Assembly: GCF_016907695.1 (NCBI RefSeq)
Contig: NZ_JAFBCK010000001.1
Location: forward strand, 186,001 to 250,000
Origin: Actinokineospora baliensis
GTDB lineage: Bacteria; Actinomycetota; Actinomycetes; Mycobacteriales; Pseudonocardiaceae
Length of the DNA: 64,000 nt
Direction of reading: 5' to 3'
Below, piece by piece: positions 8,112-17,920 of this stretch (position 1 is the first letter of the stretch; every line of letters begins with the position of its first letter). The notes under the pieces are model-generated. The model was not told the origin of the DNA and made no database searches. It saw only the letters and a list, made by a program, of their open reading frames with translations. The position numbers and the translations under genes are program-made.

Positions 8112-8672
8112 TCAGGCGTCCTTGCGCAGCACAGCTTCGATTTCCACCAGTACGCGCACGTCGTCGCTGATGACGAAGTTGCCGTTGGTGAGGGTGGACT
8201 GGTAGGTCAGGCCGAAGTCGGCCCGGCTGAGGGTGGTCGAGGCCGAGAAGGCCGTCTTCTGCGCGCCGTCGATGCCCACGCCGAAGCCGAGGGCCTCTAC
8301 GTCGAGGGTGATCTGGCGGGTGGTGCCGAGCAGGGTCAGTTCGGCGTCGAGCAGGTAGTTGTCGCCGTTGGGGCGCAGGGCGGTCGAGGTGAGGGTGGCC
8401 GTGGGGTGCGCGTCGACGTTGAAGAAGTCGGGGCTCAGGAGGTGTCTGTTGAACGACTCGAGGCCGGTGTCGAAGGAGGCGGTGTCGATCTCGGCGGTGA
8501 AGGTCGAGGCGAACGGGTCCTCCGCGGTGACGATGACGCCGGAGAAGCGCTCGAAGCTGCGCCGGTAGCGGGCCAGGCCGAGGTGGCGCACCACGAAGGA
8601 CACGTCCGAGTGGATGGGGTCGATGTCCCAGGTCCCGGCGACGTAGCCGGGGATCCGGATGGCGGTGGTCAC
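8112..8672 (-). CDS. YceI family protein
   Basis: YceI-like lipocalin-fold protein, 186 residues. The family binds isoprenoid or other hydrophobic molecules in an extended beta barrel. Marks are GTWDIDPIHSDVSFVVRHLG at the start, then SPDFFNVDAHPTATLTS and FVISDDVRVLVEIEAV at the end. No signal peptide is visible, so it is probably cytoplasmic, as for most actinobacterial members. I chose GTG 8672 because AAGGAG lies 7 bases upstream and the homologous region starts right after it; longer forms add non-conserved residues. The DUF1707 gene follows after 21 bp. Confidence 0.92.
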   Translation of the reverse strand: MTTAIRIPGYVAGTWDIDPIHSDVSFVVRHLGLARYRRSFERFSGVIVTAEDPFASTFTAEIDTASFDTGLESFNRHLLSPDFFNVDAHPTATLTSTALRPNGDNYLLDAELTLLGTTRQITLDVEALGFGVGIDGAQKTAFSASTTLSRADFGLTYQSTLTNGNFVISDDVRVLVEIEAVLRKDA

Positions 8673-8782
8673 TGGCGTGCTCCTTCGTGCTCGAACTGCT
8701 GACCCGCACAAGGTCGCACCCGTGACAATCCGCGTCAAAGTACTCCCGCGTACCGGGACGCCGACCGCCTAGGCTCGGAGGC

Positions 8783-10000
8783 GTGCTCAGTCATGGGATG
8801 ACTTACGACGTGGCGGCGGTCCGGGCGAGGTTCCCCGCGCTCGCCGAAGGTGCGGCGCACTTCGACGGGCCGGGCGGCTCTCAGGTGCCGGTGGACGTGG
8901 CCGAGGCGGTGGCCGGGGTGATGGTCGCCGCGGTGGCCAACCGGGGGCGGGTGACGGCGGCCGAGCGGCGGGCCGACCTCATCGTCACCGAGGCCAGGCA
9001 GGCGGTCGCCGACCTGCTCGGCGCCGATCCGCGCGGGGTGGTGTTCGGCCGCAGCATGACCCAGCTCACCTACGACCTGTCCCGCGCGCTGGCCAAGGGC
9101 TGGGGCCCGGGCGACGAGGTGATCGTCACCCGGCTTGACCACGACGCCAACATCCGGCCGTGGGTGCAGGCCGCGGCCGCGGCGGGGGCGACCCTCCGCT
9201 GGGCCGACTTCGACCCGGCGACCGGGGTGCTGCCCACTGCCGCCATCACCGACCTGCTCACCCCGAAGACCAAGCTGGTCGCGGTCACCGCCGCGTCCAA
9301 CCTGCTCGGCACCCAGCCGGACATCCCCGCGATCACCGCGGCCGTGCACGGGGTCGGCGCCCTCGCCTACGTCGACGGGGTGCACCACACCGCGCACGCG
9401 CTGGTCGACGTCAAGGCGTTCGGCGCGGACTTCTACGCCTGCTCGCAGTACAAGTTCCTCGGCCCGCACCTCGGCACGGTCGTCGCCGACCCGGAGTTGC
9501 TGGAGACCCTGCGGCCGGACAAGCTGCTGCCGTCCTCCGACGCGGTCCCGGAGCGGTTCGAGCTGGGGACGCTGCCGTACGAGTCATTGGCCGGGAGTAC
9601 GGCGGCCGTTGAGTTCCTCGCGAACCTGGTGCCGGGCGAGGGAACAAGGCGAGAGCGCCTGACGAGGTCGCTGACCGCTCTGCACGAGCACGAGACCGTC
9701 CTCTTGCGACGACTCGAAAGCGGCTTGCGCGCACTTCCCGGCGTCACCGTCTACGGAGATCCTGAGCGCGCGAGGACTTCTACCGTTCTGTTCACAGTGG
9801 ACGGCTTGACACCGCAAGAGGTGTACGAGCGCCTGGGATTGGCTGGGGTCAATGCGCCCGCAAGCCACTTCTACGCCATCGAGTGCGCTCGACACCTGGG
9901 TATCGGTGACGCGGGCGCAGTTCGCGCCGGGATCGCCCCGTACACCAACGAGTCCGATGTGGACCGCTTGCTCACCGCGGTGGTCGACCTGGCGGGATGA
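8783..10000 (+). CDS. Cysteine desulfurase-like class V aminotransferase
   Basis: PLP enzyme of the class V aminotransferase/cysteine desulfurase superfamily, 405 residues. It resembles the IscS-like subfamily that begins RARFPAL and HFDGPGGSQVP. The PLP lysine is in SQYKFLGPHLG (Lys224), preceded by YVDGVHHTAH with the cofactor Asp and His. The exact substrate of this subfamily is not settled. There is no SUF or ISC gene nearby, so it is probably not the housekeeping desulfurase. The start may be GTG 8783 or ATG 8798: GGAGG at 8776-8780 is too close to the first and rather far from the second. A strong hairpin terminator follows the stop. Confidence 0.88.
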   Translation: MLSHGMTYDVAAVRARFPALAEGAAHFDGPGGSQVPVDVAEAVAGVMVAAVANRGRVTAAERRADLIVTEARQAVADLLGADPRGVVFGRSMTQLTYDLSRALAKGWGPGDEVIVTRLDHDANIRPWVQAAAAAGATLRWADFDPATGVLPTAAITDLLTPKTKLVAVTAASNLLGTQPDIPAITAAVHGVGALAYVDGVHHTAHALVDVKAFGADFYACSQYKFLGPHLGTVVADPELLETLRPDKLLPSSDAVPERFELGTLPYESLAGSTAAVEFLANLVPGEGTRRERLTRSLTALHEHETVLLRRLESGLRALPGVTVYGDPERARTSTVLFTVDGLTPQEVYERLGLAGVNAPASHFYAIECARHLGIGDAGAVRAGIAPYTNESDVDRLLTAVVDLAG

Positions 10001-10004
10001 TGGC

Positions 10005-10038
10005 GAGGCCCTACCCGGCGCACCCCGGGTAGGGCCTC
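10005..10038. terminator. Bidirectional hairpin terminator
   Basis: Perfect 14-bp stem (10005-10018 with 10025-10038) around a six-base loop CGCACC, between two convergent genes, 5 bp after one stop and 20 bp before the other. It would terminate both transcripts. Confidence 0.85.
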
Positions 10039-10057
10039 TGTTCCACCGCCCCGCGTC

Positions 10058-11185
10058 TCAGCCGGTGACGAGCGTGAGCCCGTACACCGAGAGGATCTCG
10101 TTGACCGGCTGGAAGTACGTCGTGCCACCGGAAGAGCAGTCGCCGGACCCACCCGAGGTGACGCCCTGGGCCTGGTCGCCGCTGACCCACGAGCCGCCGG
10201 AGTCACCCGGCTCGGCGCAGGCGTTGGTGCGGGTCAGGCCGGACACGGTGCCCTGCGGGTAGTTCACCGAGGCGTTGGTGGCCTGGATGGTGCCGCAGTG
10301 CCACCCGGTGGTCGACCCGGACCGGCAGACGCTCTGGCCGACTCCGGCCTCGGAGGAGCCGCCGACGGTCACGTCCCCGTTGCCGTAGCCGTTCACCGTC
10401 GGCGACGGGGTCCACGACGAGTTCGACGCGACCCAGGCGTAGTCGTTGCCGGGGAAGGACGAACCGCGGAAGGTGCCGAGCGCGCTCTGGTCCGCGCCGG
10501 TCGCGCTGGAACCGGTGGTGCCGCAGTGACCGGCGGTGACGAACCCGCCTTCGACCGAGAACCCGACCGAGCACCGGCTGGACCCGTTGATGTAGTAGGC
10601 GTTCCCGCCCACGATCGACCCGGCGAACAGCTGGGGCGCTTCGGTGGTCTCGGCGACGCGGACCGCCCCGGCGCTCTTGGCCTTGTCCACGAAGGACGTG
10701 ACGTCGGCACCCTGTGCGCCGCGGGTCACGGTGAGGACGACCGAGTTGGACGGCGCGTCGACGTACCAACCGGTGACGGCGGTCGGCGCGCCCGCGCCTG
10801 CCTGCTCGTCGATGGCGGCCTTGGTCGCGTCCAGGTCCGCGGCGCTGTGCGCCACCACGGCCGGACGGGCACCGGTGGCGCGGACGGCGTCCGCTCTGCC
10901 CGGGTCGGCCACGCCGACCACGAGGGTGCCGCCGTCGAGCCACGACCCGCCGAAGGCCGCGCCCGCGGCGTCGCGGGCGGTGGGCAGCAGGGCCCGCGCG
11001 CCGTTCTCCGCGGCGATCCGCTGGTGCACCTGCTCGGCGGTGAGGCCGAGGTCGCGCTGGAGGGCCGGGACGAGCGCCTCTGGTGCCGCGGTGGCCGCCG
11101 GGGTGAGCGCCACGGCCGCGCCCGCGGCCAGTCCGATGGCGCCCAACGCGACGACCGCCTGTTTTCTCGTGGTGCTGCTGCGCAT
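10058..11185 (-). CDS. Secreted S1 serine protease (streptogrisin / alpha-lytic type)
   Basis: Extracellular chymotrypsin-fold protease made as a pre-pro-enzyme, 375 residues. Residues 1-34 are a signal peptide (basic MRSSTTRK, hydrophobic core, TAA/A cleavage). Residues 35 to about 188 form the alpha-lytic-type pro-domain (ALQRDLGLTAEQVHQRIAAE), and the mature enzyme starts near SIVGGNAYYI. The triad is complete: His220 (VTAGHC), Asp248 (GNDYAW) and Ser329 (GDSGGSW). Six cysteines in the mature part suit three disulfides. I chose ATG 11185, preceded by GAGGA, because it gives a normal signal peptide. It stands alone and convergent with the desulfurase-like gene. An inverted repeat at 11233-11250 lies in its promoter region. 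Confidence 0.93.
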   Translation of the reverse strand: MRSSTTRKQAVVALGAIGLAAGAAVALTPAATAAPEALVPALQRDLGLTAEQVHQRIAAENGARALLPTARDAAGAAFGGSWLDGGTLVVGVADPGRADAVRATGARPAVVAHSAADLDATKAAIDEQAGAGAPTAVTGWYVDAPSNSVVLTVTRGAQGADVTSFVDKAKSAGAVRVAETTEAPQLFAGSIVGGNAYYINGSSRCSVGFSVEGGFVTAGHCGTTGSSATGADQSALGTFRGSSFPGNDYAWVASNSSWTPSPTVNGYGNGDVTVGGSSEAGVGQSVCRSGSTTGWHCGTIQATNASVNYPQGTVSGLTRTNACAEPGDSGGSWVSGDQAQGVTSGGSGDCSSGGTTYFQPVNEILSVYGLTLVTG

Positions 11186-11232
11186 GGGGATGGTCCTCTT
11201 CCTTGCTCGCAGGGTTCCCGGGGTCTCACCCA

Positions 11233-11250
11233 GATCAGCGACCGCTGATC
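11233..11250. promoter_or_regulatory. Inverted repeat upstream of the protease gene
   Basis: GATCAGC-GACC-GCTGATC, perfect 7-bp arms, 48 bp upstream of the protease ATG. Its position and symmetry suit an operator. No known regulator motif is recognised, and it could also be a small hairpin in the leader. Confidence 0.35.
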
Positions 11251-11472
11251 GGGGCAAGCCCGCCGGGGCGATGGCGTGACGCTAGTTCGCTAAGTCGCAG
11301 GTCGGGCACCCTACGAAAGTTGGTTTCGGCAATTCTTCACCCAATGAGCGGCAAATCGGTTACCAACGGTGAGCGAAATTGGTGGGCCCGTCTGGCCCCA
11401 TCTGGTTACATCAAACGAGTGACCGACGATGCGGAGGTTGTGACGATTTCGGGGGACCTCGGGGAGGCCGCG

Positions 11473-11700
11473 ATGGACTGGCCGCCACCGGGCTGGGTGA
11501 TCACCTTCGACATGGTCGACCTGCAGCGCGGCCGGGCCAGGTTCATCGGCATCGGCATCGTCGACGGTCACCCCGAGCCGCACCCGCACCTCAACCGCTA
11601 CCGGCTCCCGGTGCGCCCGCTGGGGCCGGAGCACAGGCCAGTCCCCGACTGGGTGGCGCTGTCGGACATCATTGACGCGGTGCCGCCGCCGGGGTGGTGA
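11473..11700 (+). CDS. Small hypothetical protein
   Basis: Not recognised. A 75-residue protein from ATG 11473, chosen because GGGGAGG lies 6 bases upstream and because the DNA before about 11440 is AT-richer and looks like promoter; in-frame starts at 11344 and 11419 would add poorly coding residues. The product is rich in Pro and aromatic residues, with DWPPPGW near the start and an almost identical VPPPGW at the very end, framing the rest. It has no signal peptide or membrane helix. It lies 25 bp before the esterase gene on the same strand and is probably co-transcribed with it. Confidence 0.55.
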   Translation: MDWPPPGWVITFDMVDLQRGRARFIGIGIVDGHPEPHPHLNRYRLPVRPLGPEHRPVPDWVALSDIIDAVPPPGW

Positions 11701-11725
11701 CCGTGTCGGTGTTCGGAGGTGTGCC

Positions 11726-12616
11726 GTGCCGCTGCACCCCCAGGTGCGCGCAGTCGCCCAGGCCGGTGGCGTCCCGCCGCCGCTGACGGTCGAGACGCTG
11801 CCCGCGGCGCGGGCCGGGTTCGTGGCGAGCACGCTCGCCGAGGCGGGACCGGGCACGCCGCTGGCCGATGTGTCCGATGTGGACGCCTACGGGGTGCCGG
11901 TGCGGATCTACCGGCCCGCGCCCGGCGCACCGGTCGTGTTCTACCTGCACGGCGGCGGCTGGGCCATGGGCGACCTGGACACCCACGACCCGCTGTGCCG
12001 CTACCTGGCCGCGCTCTCCGGGGCGGCCGTGGTCGCCGTCGACTACCGGCTGGCCCCCGAGCACCCGTTCCCCGCCGCCAGCGACGACGTCGACGCCGCC
12101 ATCGCCTGGATCCGCCGCGAGGGCGAGGCGCTCGGGCTCGACACCACGCGGATCGCGATCGCGGGCGACTCCGCTGGCGCGCACCTGGCCACCACCGCCG
12201 CCCGCCGCTGGCGCGACCGGGGCCAGCCCTTCGCCGCGCAGGTGCTGATCTGCCCGATCACCGACCACACCGCCCCGCTGTCCGATGTGGACAGCCCGGG
12301 ACTGCTGGAGCAGGGCCTGGCCTTCTGCTGGGACGCCTACGCCCCAGCCGGGGTCGACCGGGACCAACCCGACCTGTCCCCCACCTCGGCCGACCTCACC
12401 GGCATGCCCCCCACCCTGGTGATCACCGCCGAGTACGACATCCTCCGCGCCAGCGGCGAGTCCTACGCCCTGTCCCTGGCCGAAGCGGGCGTCCCCGCCG
12501 TCAGCGTCACCTACCAGGGCATGATCCACGGCTTCTTCCGCCGCCTGGCCCGCTTCGACTCCGCCCGCCAAGCCGTGGCCCAGGTCGCGGCCAACCTGCG
12601 GGCGGAGCTGTCGTGA
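11726..12616 (+). CDS. Alpha/beta hydrolase, HSL-type esterase
   Basis: Carboxylesterase of the hormone-sensitive-lipase (bacterial family IV) group, 296 residues. The oxyanion motif HGGGW is at 75-79, the nucleophile elbow GDSAG at 147-151 (Ser149), the acid is Asp238 (EYDIL) and the base His268 (IHGFF), so all catalytic residues are present. I chose GTG 11726 because GGAGGT lies 5 bases upstream. Its substrate is probably a short-chain ester, as usual for the family. The gene ends in the sequence GGCGGAGCTGTCGTGAGCG, which is duplicated about 245 bp downstream in front of the ABC-F gene, showing that the two genes once overlapped by a start/stop GTGA or ATGA. Confidence 0.93.
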   Translation: MPLHPQVRAVAQAGGVPPPLTVETLPAARAGFVASTLAEAGPGTPLADVSDVDAYGVPVRIYRPAPGAPVVFYLHGGGWAMGDLDTHDPLCRYLAALSGAAVVAVDYRLAPEHPFPAASDDVDAAIAWIRREGEALGLDTTRIAIAGDSAGAHLATTAARRWRDRGQPFAAQVLICPITDHTAPLSDVDSPGLLEQGLAFCWDAYAPAGVDRDQPDLSPTSADLTGMPPTLVITAEYDILRASGESYALSLAEAGVPAVSVTYQGMIHGFFRRLARFDSARQAVAQVAANLRAELS

Positions 12617-12857
12617 GCGCGACACTGGTGGCCGGAGAGCTCGCCGCGGCACACGGAACCGTGGTGAGCTACACCGCCCTGACAGATCGGCCCGCAGGCG
12701 CCAACGGCCACAGGCCGAGCGCCGCCACAGACAGGAACGCGTCGATCCAACACCATTCCCGCGCCACAACCTCGCCCGCAGCGCACGAGCCCGGCCCGCA
12801 CCGCGCCTCCGCCCGCCGAGCCGATGCCCAGTCCACCATTCTCTCGGCGGAGCTGTC
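12613..12857 (+). repeat. Decayed tandem duplication of the esterase/ABC-F junction
   Basis: This 245-bp block starts like the ABC-F gene (21 bases shared except for the first, then about 60 percent similar for a further 45) and ends like the 3' end of the esterase (TCCGCCCGCC-AGCCG, then CGGCGGAGCTGTC). It is thus an old tandem copy of the segment spanning the gene junction: ABC-F 5' end followed by esterase 3' end. An 82-residue open frame crosses it from GTG 12613, whose ends mimic the two proteins (SATLVA at the start, SAELS at the end), but I take it for a by-product, not a gene. Confidence 0.75.
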
Positions 12858-14489
<1,632 letters not shown>

Positions 14490-14491
14490 TC

Positions 14492-14525
14492 GGGCTGGGC
14501 CGCCCCACGCCGGGCGGCCCAGCCC
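14492..14525. terminator. Bidirectional hairpin terminator
   Basis: Perfect 13-bp GC stem (14492-14504 with 14513-14525) between the ABC-F gene and the convergent antitoxin-like gene, 3 bp after the first stop and 5 bp before the second. Confidence 0.8.
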
Positions 14526-14529
14526 CGGC

Positions 14530-14733
14530 TCAGCGCGGCGGCTTGGTGGTCGCCGTGTGCACCCGCCGGACCGCGGTATCGATCTGGCGACTGTACTTGC
14601 CCTTGGTCTTCTGGTTGACGAAATGACCGGCCTTGGCGGCCATCCGGTTGACCTTCTCGGGGTTCTTCTTGGCGTACTTGGTCGCCGCCGCGGCCGCCCC
14701 GGCCAGCGCGGTGAGCTTCTTCAACAGTGGCAT
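14530..14733 (-). CDS. MT0933-like antitoxin family protein (Rv0909 type)
   Basis: 67-residue basic protein with the pattern of the MT0933/Rv0909 antitoxin family: YAKKNPEKVNRMAAKAGHFV followed by NQKTKGKYSRQID. The family is named from a mycobacterial toxin-antitoxin pair, but most actinobacterial members, like this one, have no toxin gene next to them. The N-terminal residues 1-20 are hydrophobic and alanine-rich. GGAG lies before the ATG at 14733. It is transcribed away from the TetR gene, with a shared divergent promoter region of about 100 bp. Confidence 0.75.
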   Translation of the reverse strand: MPLLKKLTALAGAAAAATKYAKKNPEKVNRMAAKAGHFVNQKTKGKYSRQIDTAVRRVHTATTKPPR

Positions 14734-14836
14734 CTCGGGCTCCTTCCCTGCTCCAGGTGCCTTACCCGGTTCAACGGGTCAAGTACCCCGATTGGTTCCT
14801 GACCACGCGTGATGACCGACCCATTACTGTGCACGT

Positions 14837-15454
14837 ATGGCCACGTATGCATCAGTCAGCGGTAAGCGGCAGGGCGCCGTCACCCCGGCGCGGATCGTGG
14901 CCGCCGCGGTGGCGCTGACCGAGCGGCACGGCCTGGCGGACTGGACGCTGCGGCAGCTCGCAGGCGAGATCCGCGCCTACCCGGCGGTCATCTACCACCA
15001 CGTCGGCGACCGCGAGGCCGTCGTGGCCGCCGTGCTGGACCAGGTCGTCGCCCAGTTACCGGTGCCGCCCGACCTGCCGTGGCGCGAGTGGTTCGAACGC
15101 CTGCTGACCGACGCGAGGCCGGTGCTGCGCCGCTACCCCGGTGCGGCGCGCAGGCTGGCCGTGCGGGGCGAGCGGGTGCCCGCCCTGCACGAGGTGGCCG
15201 AGCGCGGGCACGACGTCCTGCGCGCGGCGGGCTTCGCCGACGCCGAAGTGGTCTACACCCTGCTGGTGACCCACGCCTGGCAGAGCATCGCCACCGAGGA
15301 CGACCGCGCCGGGCTCGACCGGGAAGAGACCAATTCGGACACCGCGACCCCCAGCGTCGACGTCTACACCTACGGCCTCACCTGCCTACTCGACGGACTT
15401 GCCGCGCACGAGCAGGGAATTGAGCTCACCCCAGGACAGGGCGTCGGCGACTGA
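14837..15454 (+). CDS. TetR family transcriptional regulator
   Basis: TetR/AcrR-type repressor, 205 residues. The N-terminal helix-turn-helix spans about residues 15-62 (TPARIVAAAVALTERHGLAD, then LRQLAGEI and AVIYHHVGDREAVVAAVLDQ). The C-terminal ligand domain is not assignable. The ATG at 14837 has no clear ribosome site, so the mRNA may be leaderless. It is divergent from the antitoxin-like gene, and its 3' end overlaps the convergent PEP-mutase-like gene by 69 bp. Its target could be either divergent neighbour or itself. Confidence 0.9.
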   Translation: MATYASVSGKRQGAVTPARIVAAAVALTERHGLADWTLRQLAGEIRAYPAVIYHHVGDREAVVAAVLDQVVAQLPVPPDLPWREWFERLLTDARPVLRRYPGAARRLAVRGERVPALHEVAERGHDVLRAAGFADAEVVYTLLVTHAWQSIATEDDRAGLDREETNSDTATPSVDVYTYGLTCLLDGLAAHEQGIELTPGQGVGD

Positions 15455-16228
15455 CTCGTAGGTCCCCCGCTCCAGCAGTTCCGCGGTCGCCCGGCGCACC
15501 AAGGCGTACGCGGACTGGGCGATGGCGGCGCCCAGGCTGATCCTGGCCACCCCGGTGGGCACGAGCTCGCCGACCGTCGGCGCGCCCGGGTACACCATCG
15601 CGTTGACCGGGGCCGGGATCTCGCGCACCAGGCGGGCCAGCACGTCCAGGTCGGTCAGACCGGGGATGAAGATCCCGGACGCGCCCGCGGCCAGGTACGC
15701 GTGCGCCCGCTCGACGGTCTCGGTGAACCGGGTGGACCCGTCGGCGCCCACCCCGCGCAGGTAGGTGTCTGTCCTGGCGTTGATGAACAGGGCGATCCCG
15801 GCCGCATCCGCCGCCGACCGCGCGGCGGCCAACCGGTCCGACTGCTCCGCGGTGGACCGCAGCCCACCGTCATGGGTGTCTTCGACGTTGACGCCGACCG
15901 CGCCCGCGGCGAGCACACCGCGCACCGTCTCGGCGACACCGTCGGCCGTGGCGCCGAAACCGGATTCGATGTCGGCGGTGACCGGCACGTCCACCGCGGA
16001 CACCACGCGGGCGATCAGGTCCACCGCCGCGCCGCGCTCCAGCGCGTCGCCGTCCGGGGCACCCAGGCCCCAGGCGACCCCCGCGCTGGTGGTCGCGACA
16101 GCCGAGATGCCCGCTGCCACTGACACCGCCGCGCTGGCCACGTCCCAGGCGTTGGCCAGCAACAACGGTGTGCCAGCGGTGTGCAGTGCGGCGAAGGCGG
16201 CCGCTCGGTCCTGTTGGGAAGTTGTCAT
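15386..16228 (-). CDS. Isocitrate lyase / PEP mutase family protein
   Basis: 280-residue (beta/alpha)8 lyase of the isocitrate lyase/PEP phosphonomutase superfamily. Marks are LLLANAWDVASA near the N-terminus, TADIESGFG (metal-site Asp and Glu), GVNVEDTHDGG and INARTDTYLRG. The family includes PEP mutase, oxaloacetate hydrolase and 2-methylisocitrate lyase. No phosphonate gene is nearby, so it is probably a C-C lyase of unknown substrate. I chose ATG 16228; a second ATG at 16236 adds only three residues and has no ribosome site. The 3' end overlaps the TetR gene by 69 bp, tail to tail, an unusually long overlap for two conserved genes. Confidence 0.88.
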   Translation of the reverse strand: MTTSQQDRAAAFAALHTAGTPLLLANAWDVASAAVSVAAGISAVATTSAGVAWGLGAPDGDALERGAAVDLIARVVSAVDVPVTADIESGFGATADGVAETVRGVLAAGAVGVNVEDTHDGGLRSTAEQSDRLAAARSAADAAGIALFINARTDTYLRGVGADGSTRFTETVERAHAYLAAGASGIFIPGLTDLDVLARLVREIPAPVNAMVYPGAPTVGELVPTGVARISLGAAIAQSAYALVRRATAELLERGTYESVADALSWGELNSLLVRGKSVE

Positions 16229-16348
16229 GGGGGCATACAAGCAGGGGGGACCGACAACGGCTGGCCGGATTGCGACGCGACTGCTTTCTGGACTGTCAAG
16301 TCGTTTTACCGCCAATGACGCTGTACGGCCGACCATCATCCTGTCCGG

Positions 16349-17797
16349 GTGCATGAGGATTTCGACCGCTGCGTACGTGCGGTGCGGTCCAGGGACGCGC
16401 GCTTCGACGGCTGGTTCTACACCGCCGTCAGGACCACCCGCATCTACTGCAGACCAAGCTGTCCCGGGATGCCGCCCAAAGCCGAGAACATGACCTTCTT
16501 CCCGAGTGCCGCCGCGGCGCAGCAGGCGGGGTACCGGGCGTGCAAGCGCTGCCGCCCCGACGCCAGCCCCGGGTCGCCGCAGTGGAACGAGCGGGCCGAC
16601 CTCGCCGCGCGCGCCATGCGGCTGATCGCCGACGGCGTCGTCGACCGCGCAGGCGTGCCCGGCCTGGCCGCCCGGCTCGGCTACAGCGTCCGCCAGGTGG
16701 AGCGCCAACTGCTCGCCGAGTTCGGCGCCGGACCGCTCGCGCTGGCCAGGGCGCAGCGCGCGCAGACCGCCCGGCTGCTGATCGAGACGACGGCGCTGCC
16801 GATGAGCGAGGTCGCCGCGGCGGCCGGGTTCGGCAGCATCCGCACCTTCAACGACACCGTGCGCGAGGTGTTCGCGCTGCCGCCGACGGAGCTGCGGCTG
16901 CGGGCGGGCAGACAGGTCGCCAGCCCCGGGGTGATCTCGCTGCGCCTGCCGTTCCGCCAGCCGCTGTGCCCGGACAACCTGTTCGGCTACCTGGCCGCCA
17001 CCGCCATCCCCGGTGTCGAGGAGCTGCGCGACGGCGCCTACCGGCGCACCCTGCGGCTGCCGCACGGCACCGGGATCGCCACCCTGCGCCCGACCACCGA
17101 CCACATCGCCTGCCAGCTCGCGCTGACCGACCTGCGGGACCTGGCGCGCGCGATCAGCCGCTGCCGCAGGCTGCTCGACCTCGACGCCGACCCGATCGCG
17201 GTGGACGACCTGCTCGCCGCCGACCCGGTGCTGGCCCCCTCGGTCCGCCGCGACCCCGGCCGCCGGGTGCCGCGCACCGTCGACGGTGCGGAGCTGGCCG
17301 TGCGCGCCGTGCTGGGGCAGCAGGTGTCCTTAGCCGCGGCGAAGGCACACCTGGTCCGCCTGGTTCAGGACAACGGCGACCCGGTGCTCGACCCGGCCGG
17401 TGGGCTGACCCACCTGTTCCCGACGCCCGCCGCGCTGGCCGAGCTCGACCCGGACCGCTACGCACTGCCCCGCGCCAGGCGCGACACCATCGTCGCCCTG
17501 GTGACCGCGCTCGCCAACGGCGCGCTCGACCTGGGGGTGGGTGCCGATCGGGAACGGGCTCGGGCGCGGTTGGGCACCATGCCCGGGTTCGGTTCCTGGA
17601 CGGTGGAAACGATCGCGATGCGCGCGCTCGGCGACCCGGACGCGTTCCTGCCCGGCGACCTGACCGTGCGCGCGGCCGCCCGCACCCTCGGCCTGCCGCA
17701 CACCCCGACCGCCCTCACCGCGCACGCCGCCGCCTGGCGGCCGTGGCGCGCCTACGCCGTGCAGTACCTCTGGGCCATCGGCGACCACCGCCCCTGA
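16349..17797 (+). CDS. Ada-AraC-AlkA fusion: DNA-3-methyladenine glycosylase 2
   Basis: DNA-alkylation repair protein of 482 residues with three parts. Residues 1-75 are an Ada-type zinc domain with the methyl-accepting cysteine cluster (YCRPSCPG and CKRCRPD) that repairs methylphosphotriesters. Residues about 85-185 are an AraC-type helix-turn-helix (AARLGYSVRQVERQLLAEFG). Residues about 195-480 are an AlkA-type glycosylase with the helix-hairpin-helix GTMPGFGSWTVETIAMRALG and catalytic Asp in GDPDAFLPGDLTV. The methylguanine methyltransferase domain of E. coli Ada is absent, and AlkA takes its place. It is expected to sense alkylation and activate its own and repair genes. The GTG start is 121 bp from the divergent PEP-mutase-like gene. 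Confidence 0.93.
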   Translation: MHEDFDRCVRAVRSRDARFDGWFYTAVRTTRIYCRPSCPGMPPKAENMTFFPSAAAAQQAGYRACKRCRPDASPGSPQWNERADLAARAMRLIADGVVDRAGVPGLAARLGYSVRQVERQLLAEFGAGPLALARAQRAQTARLLIETTALPMSEVAAAAGFGSIRTFNDTVREVFALPPTELRLRAGRQVASPGVISLRLPFRQPLCPDNLFGYLAATAIPGVEELRDGAYRRTLRLPHGTGIATLRPTTDHIACQLALTDLRDLARAISRCRRLLDLDADPIAVDDLLAADPVLAPSVRRDPGRRVPRTVDGAELAVRAVLGQQVSLAAAKAHLVRLVQDNGDPVLDPAGGLTHLFPTPAALAELDPDRYALPRARRDTIVALVTALANGALDLGVGADRERARARLGTMPGFGSWTVETIAMRALGDPDAFLPGDLTVRAAARTLGLPHTPTALTAHAAAWRPWRAYAVQYLWAIGDHRP

Positions 17798-17874
17798 CCC
17801 TCCCCAGTGGACACCCGAGCTCGTGCCGGAGCCCGGATCCGACCAAGCAGTCCACACTAGACTCATGACAACGA

Positions 17875-17912
17875 GGAACCCCTGCCCGCGTTTCGCCGCG
17901 GACAGGGGTTCC
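17875..17912. terminator. Bidirectional hairpin terminator
   Basis: A 16-bp stem with one mismatch (17875-17890 with 17897-17912) and a six-base loop TTTCGC, between the convergent glycosylase and EF-hand genes, 8 bp before the EF-hand stop. Confidence 0.8.
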
Positions 17913-17920
17913 GGCAAAGC

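Noticed and set aside
11473..11700. Longer starts at 11344 or 11419 for the small hypothetical protein
   Set aside because: The DNA before 11440 is AT-richer without codon bias, and only ATG 11473 has a good ribosome site.
14530..14733. A toxin partner for the MT0933-like antitoxin
   Set aside because: No small toxin-like gene lies on either side; the convergent gene is an ABC-F ATPase and the divergent one a TetR regulator.
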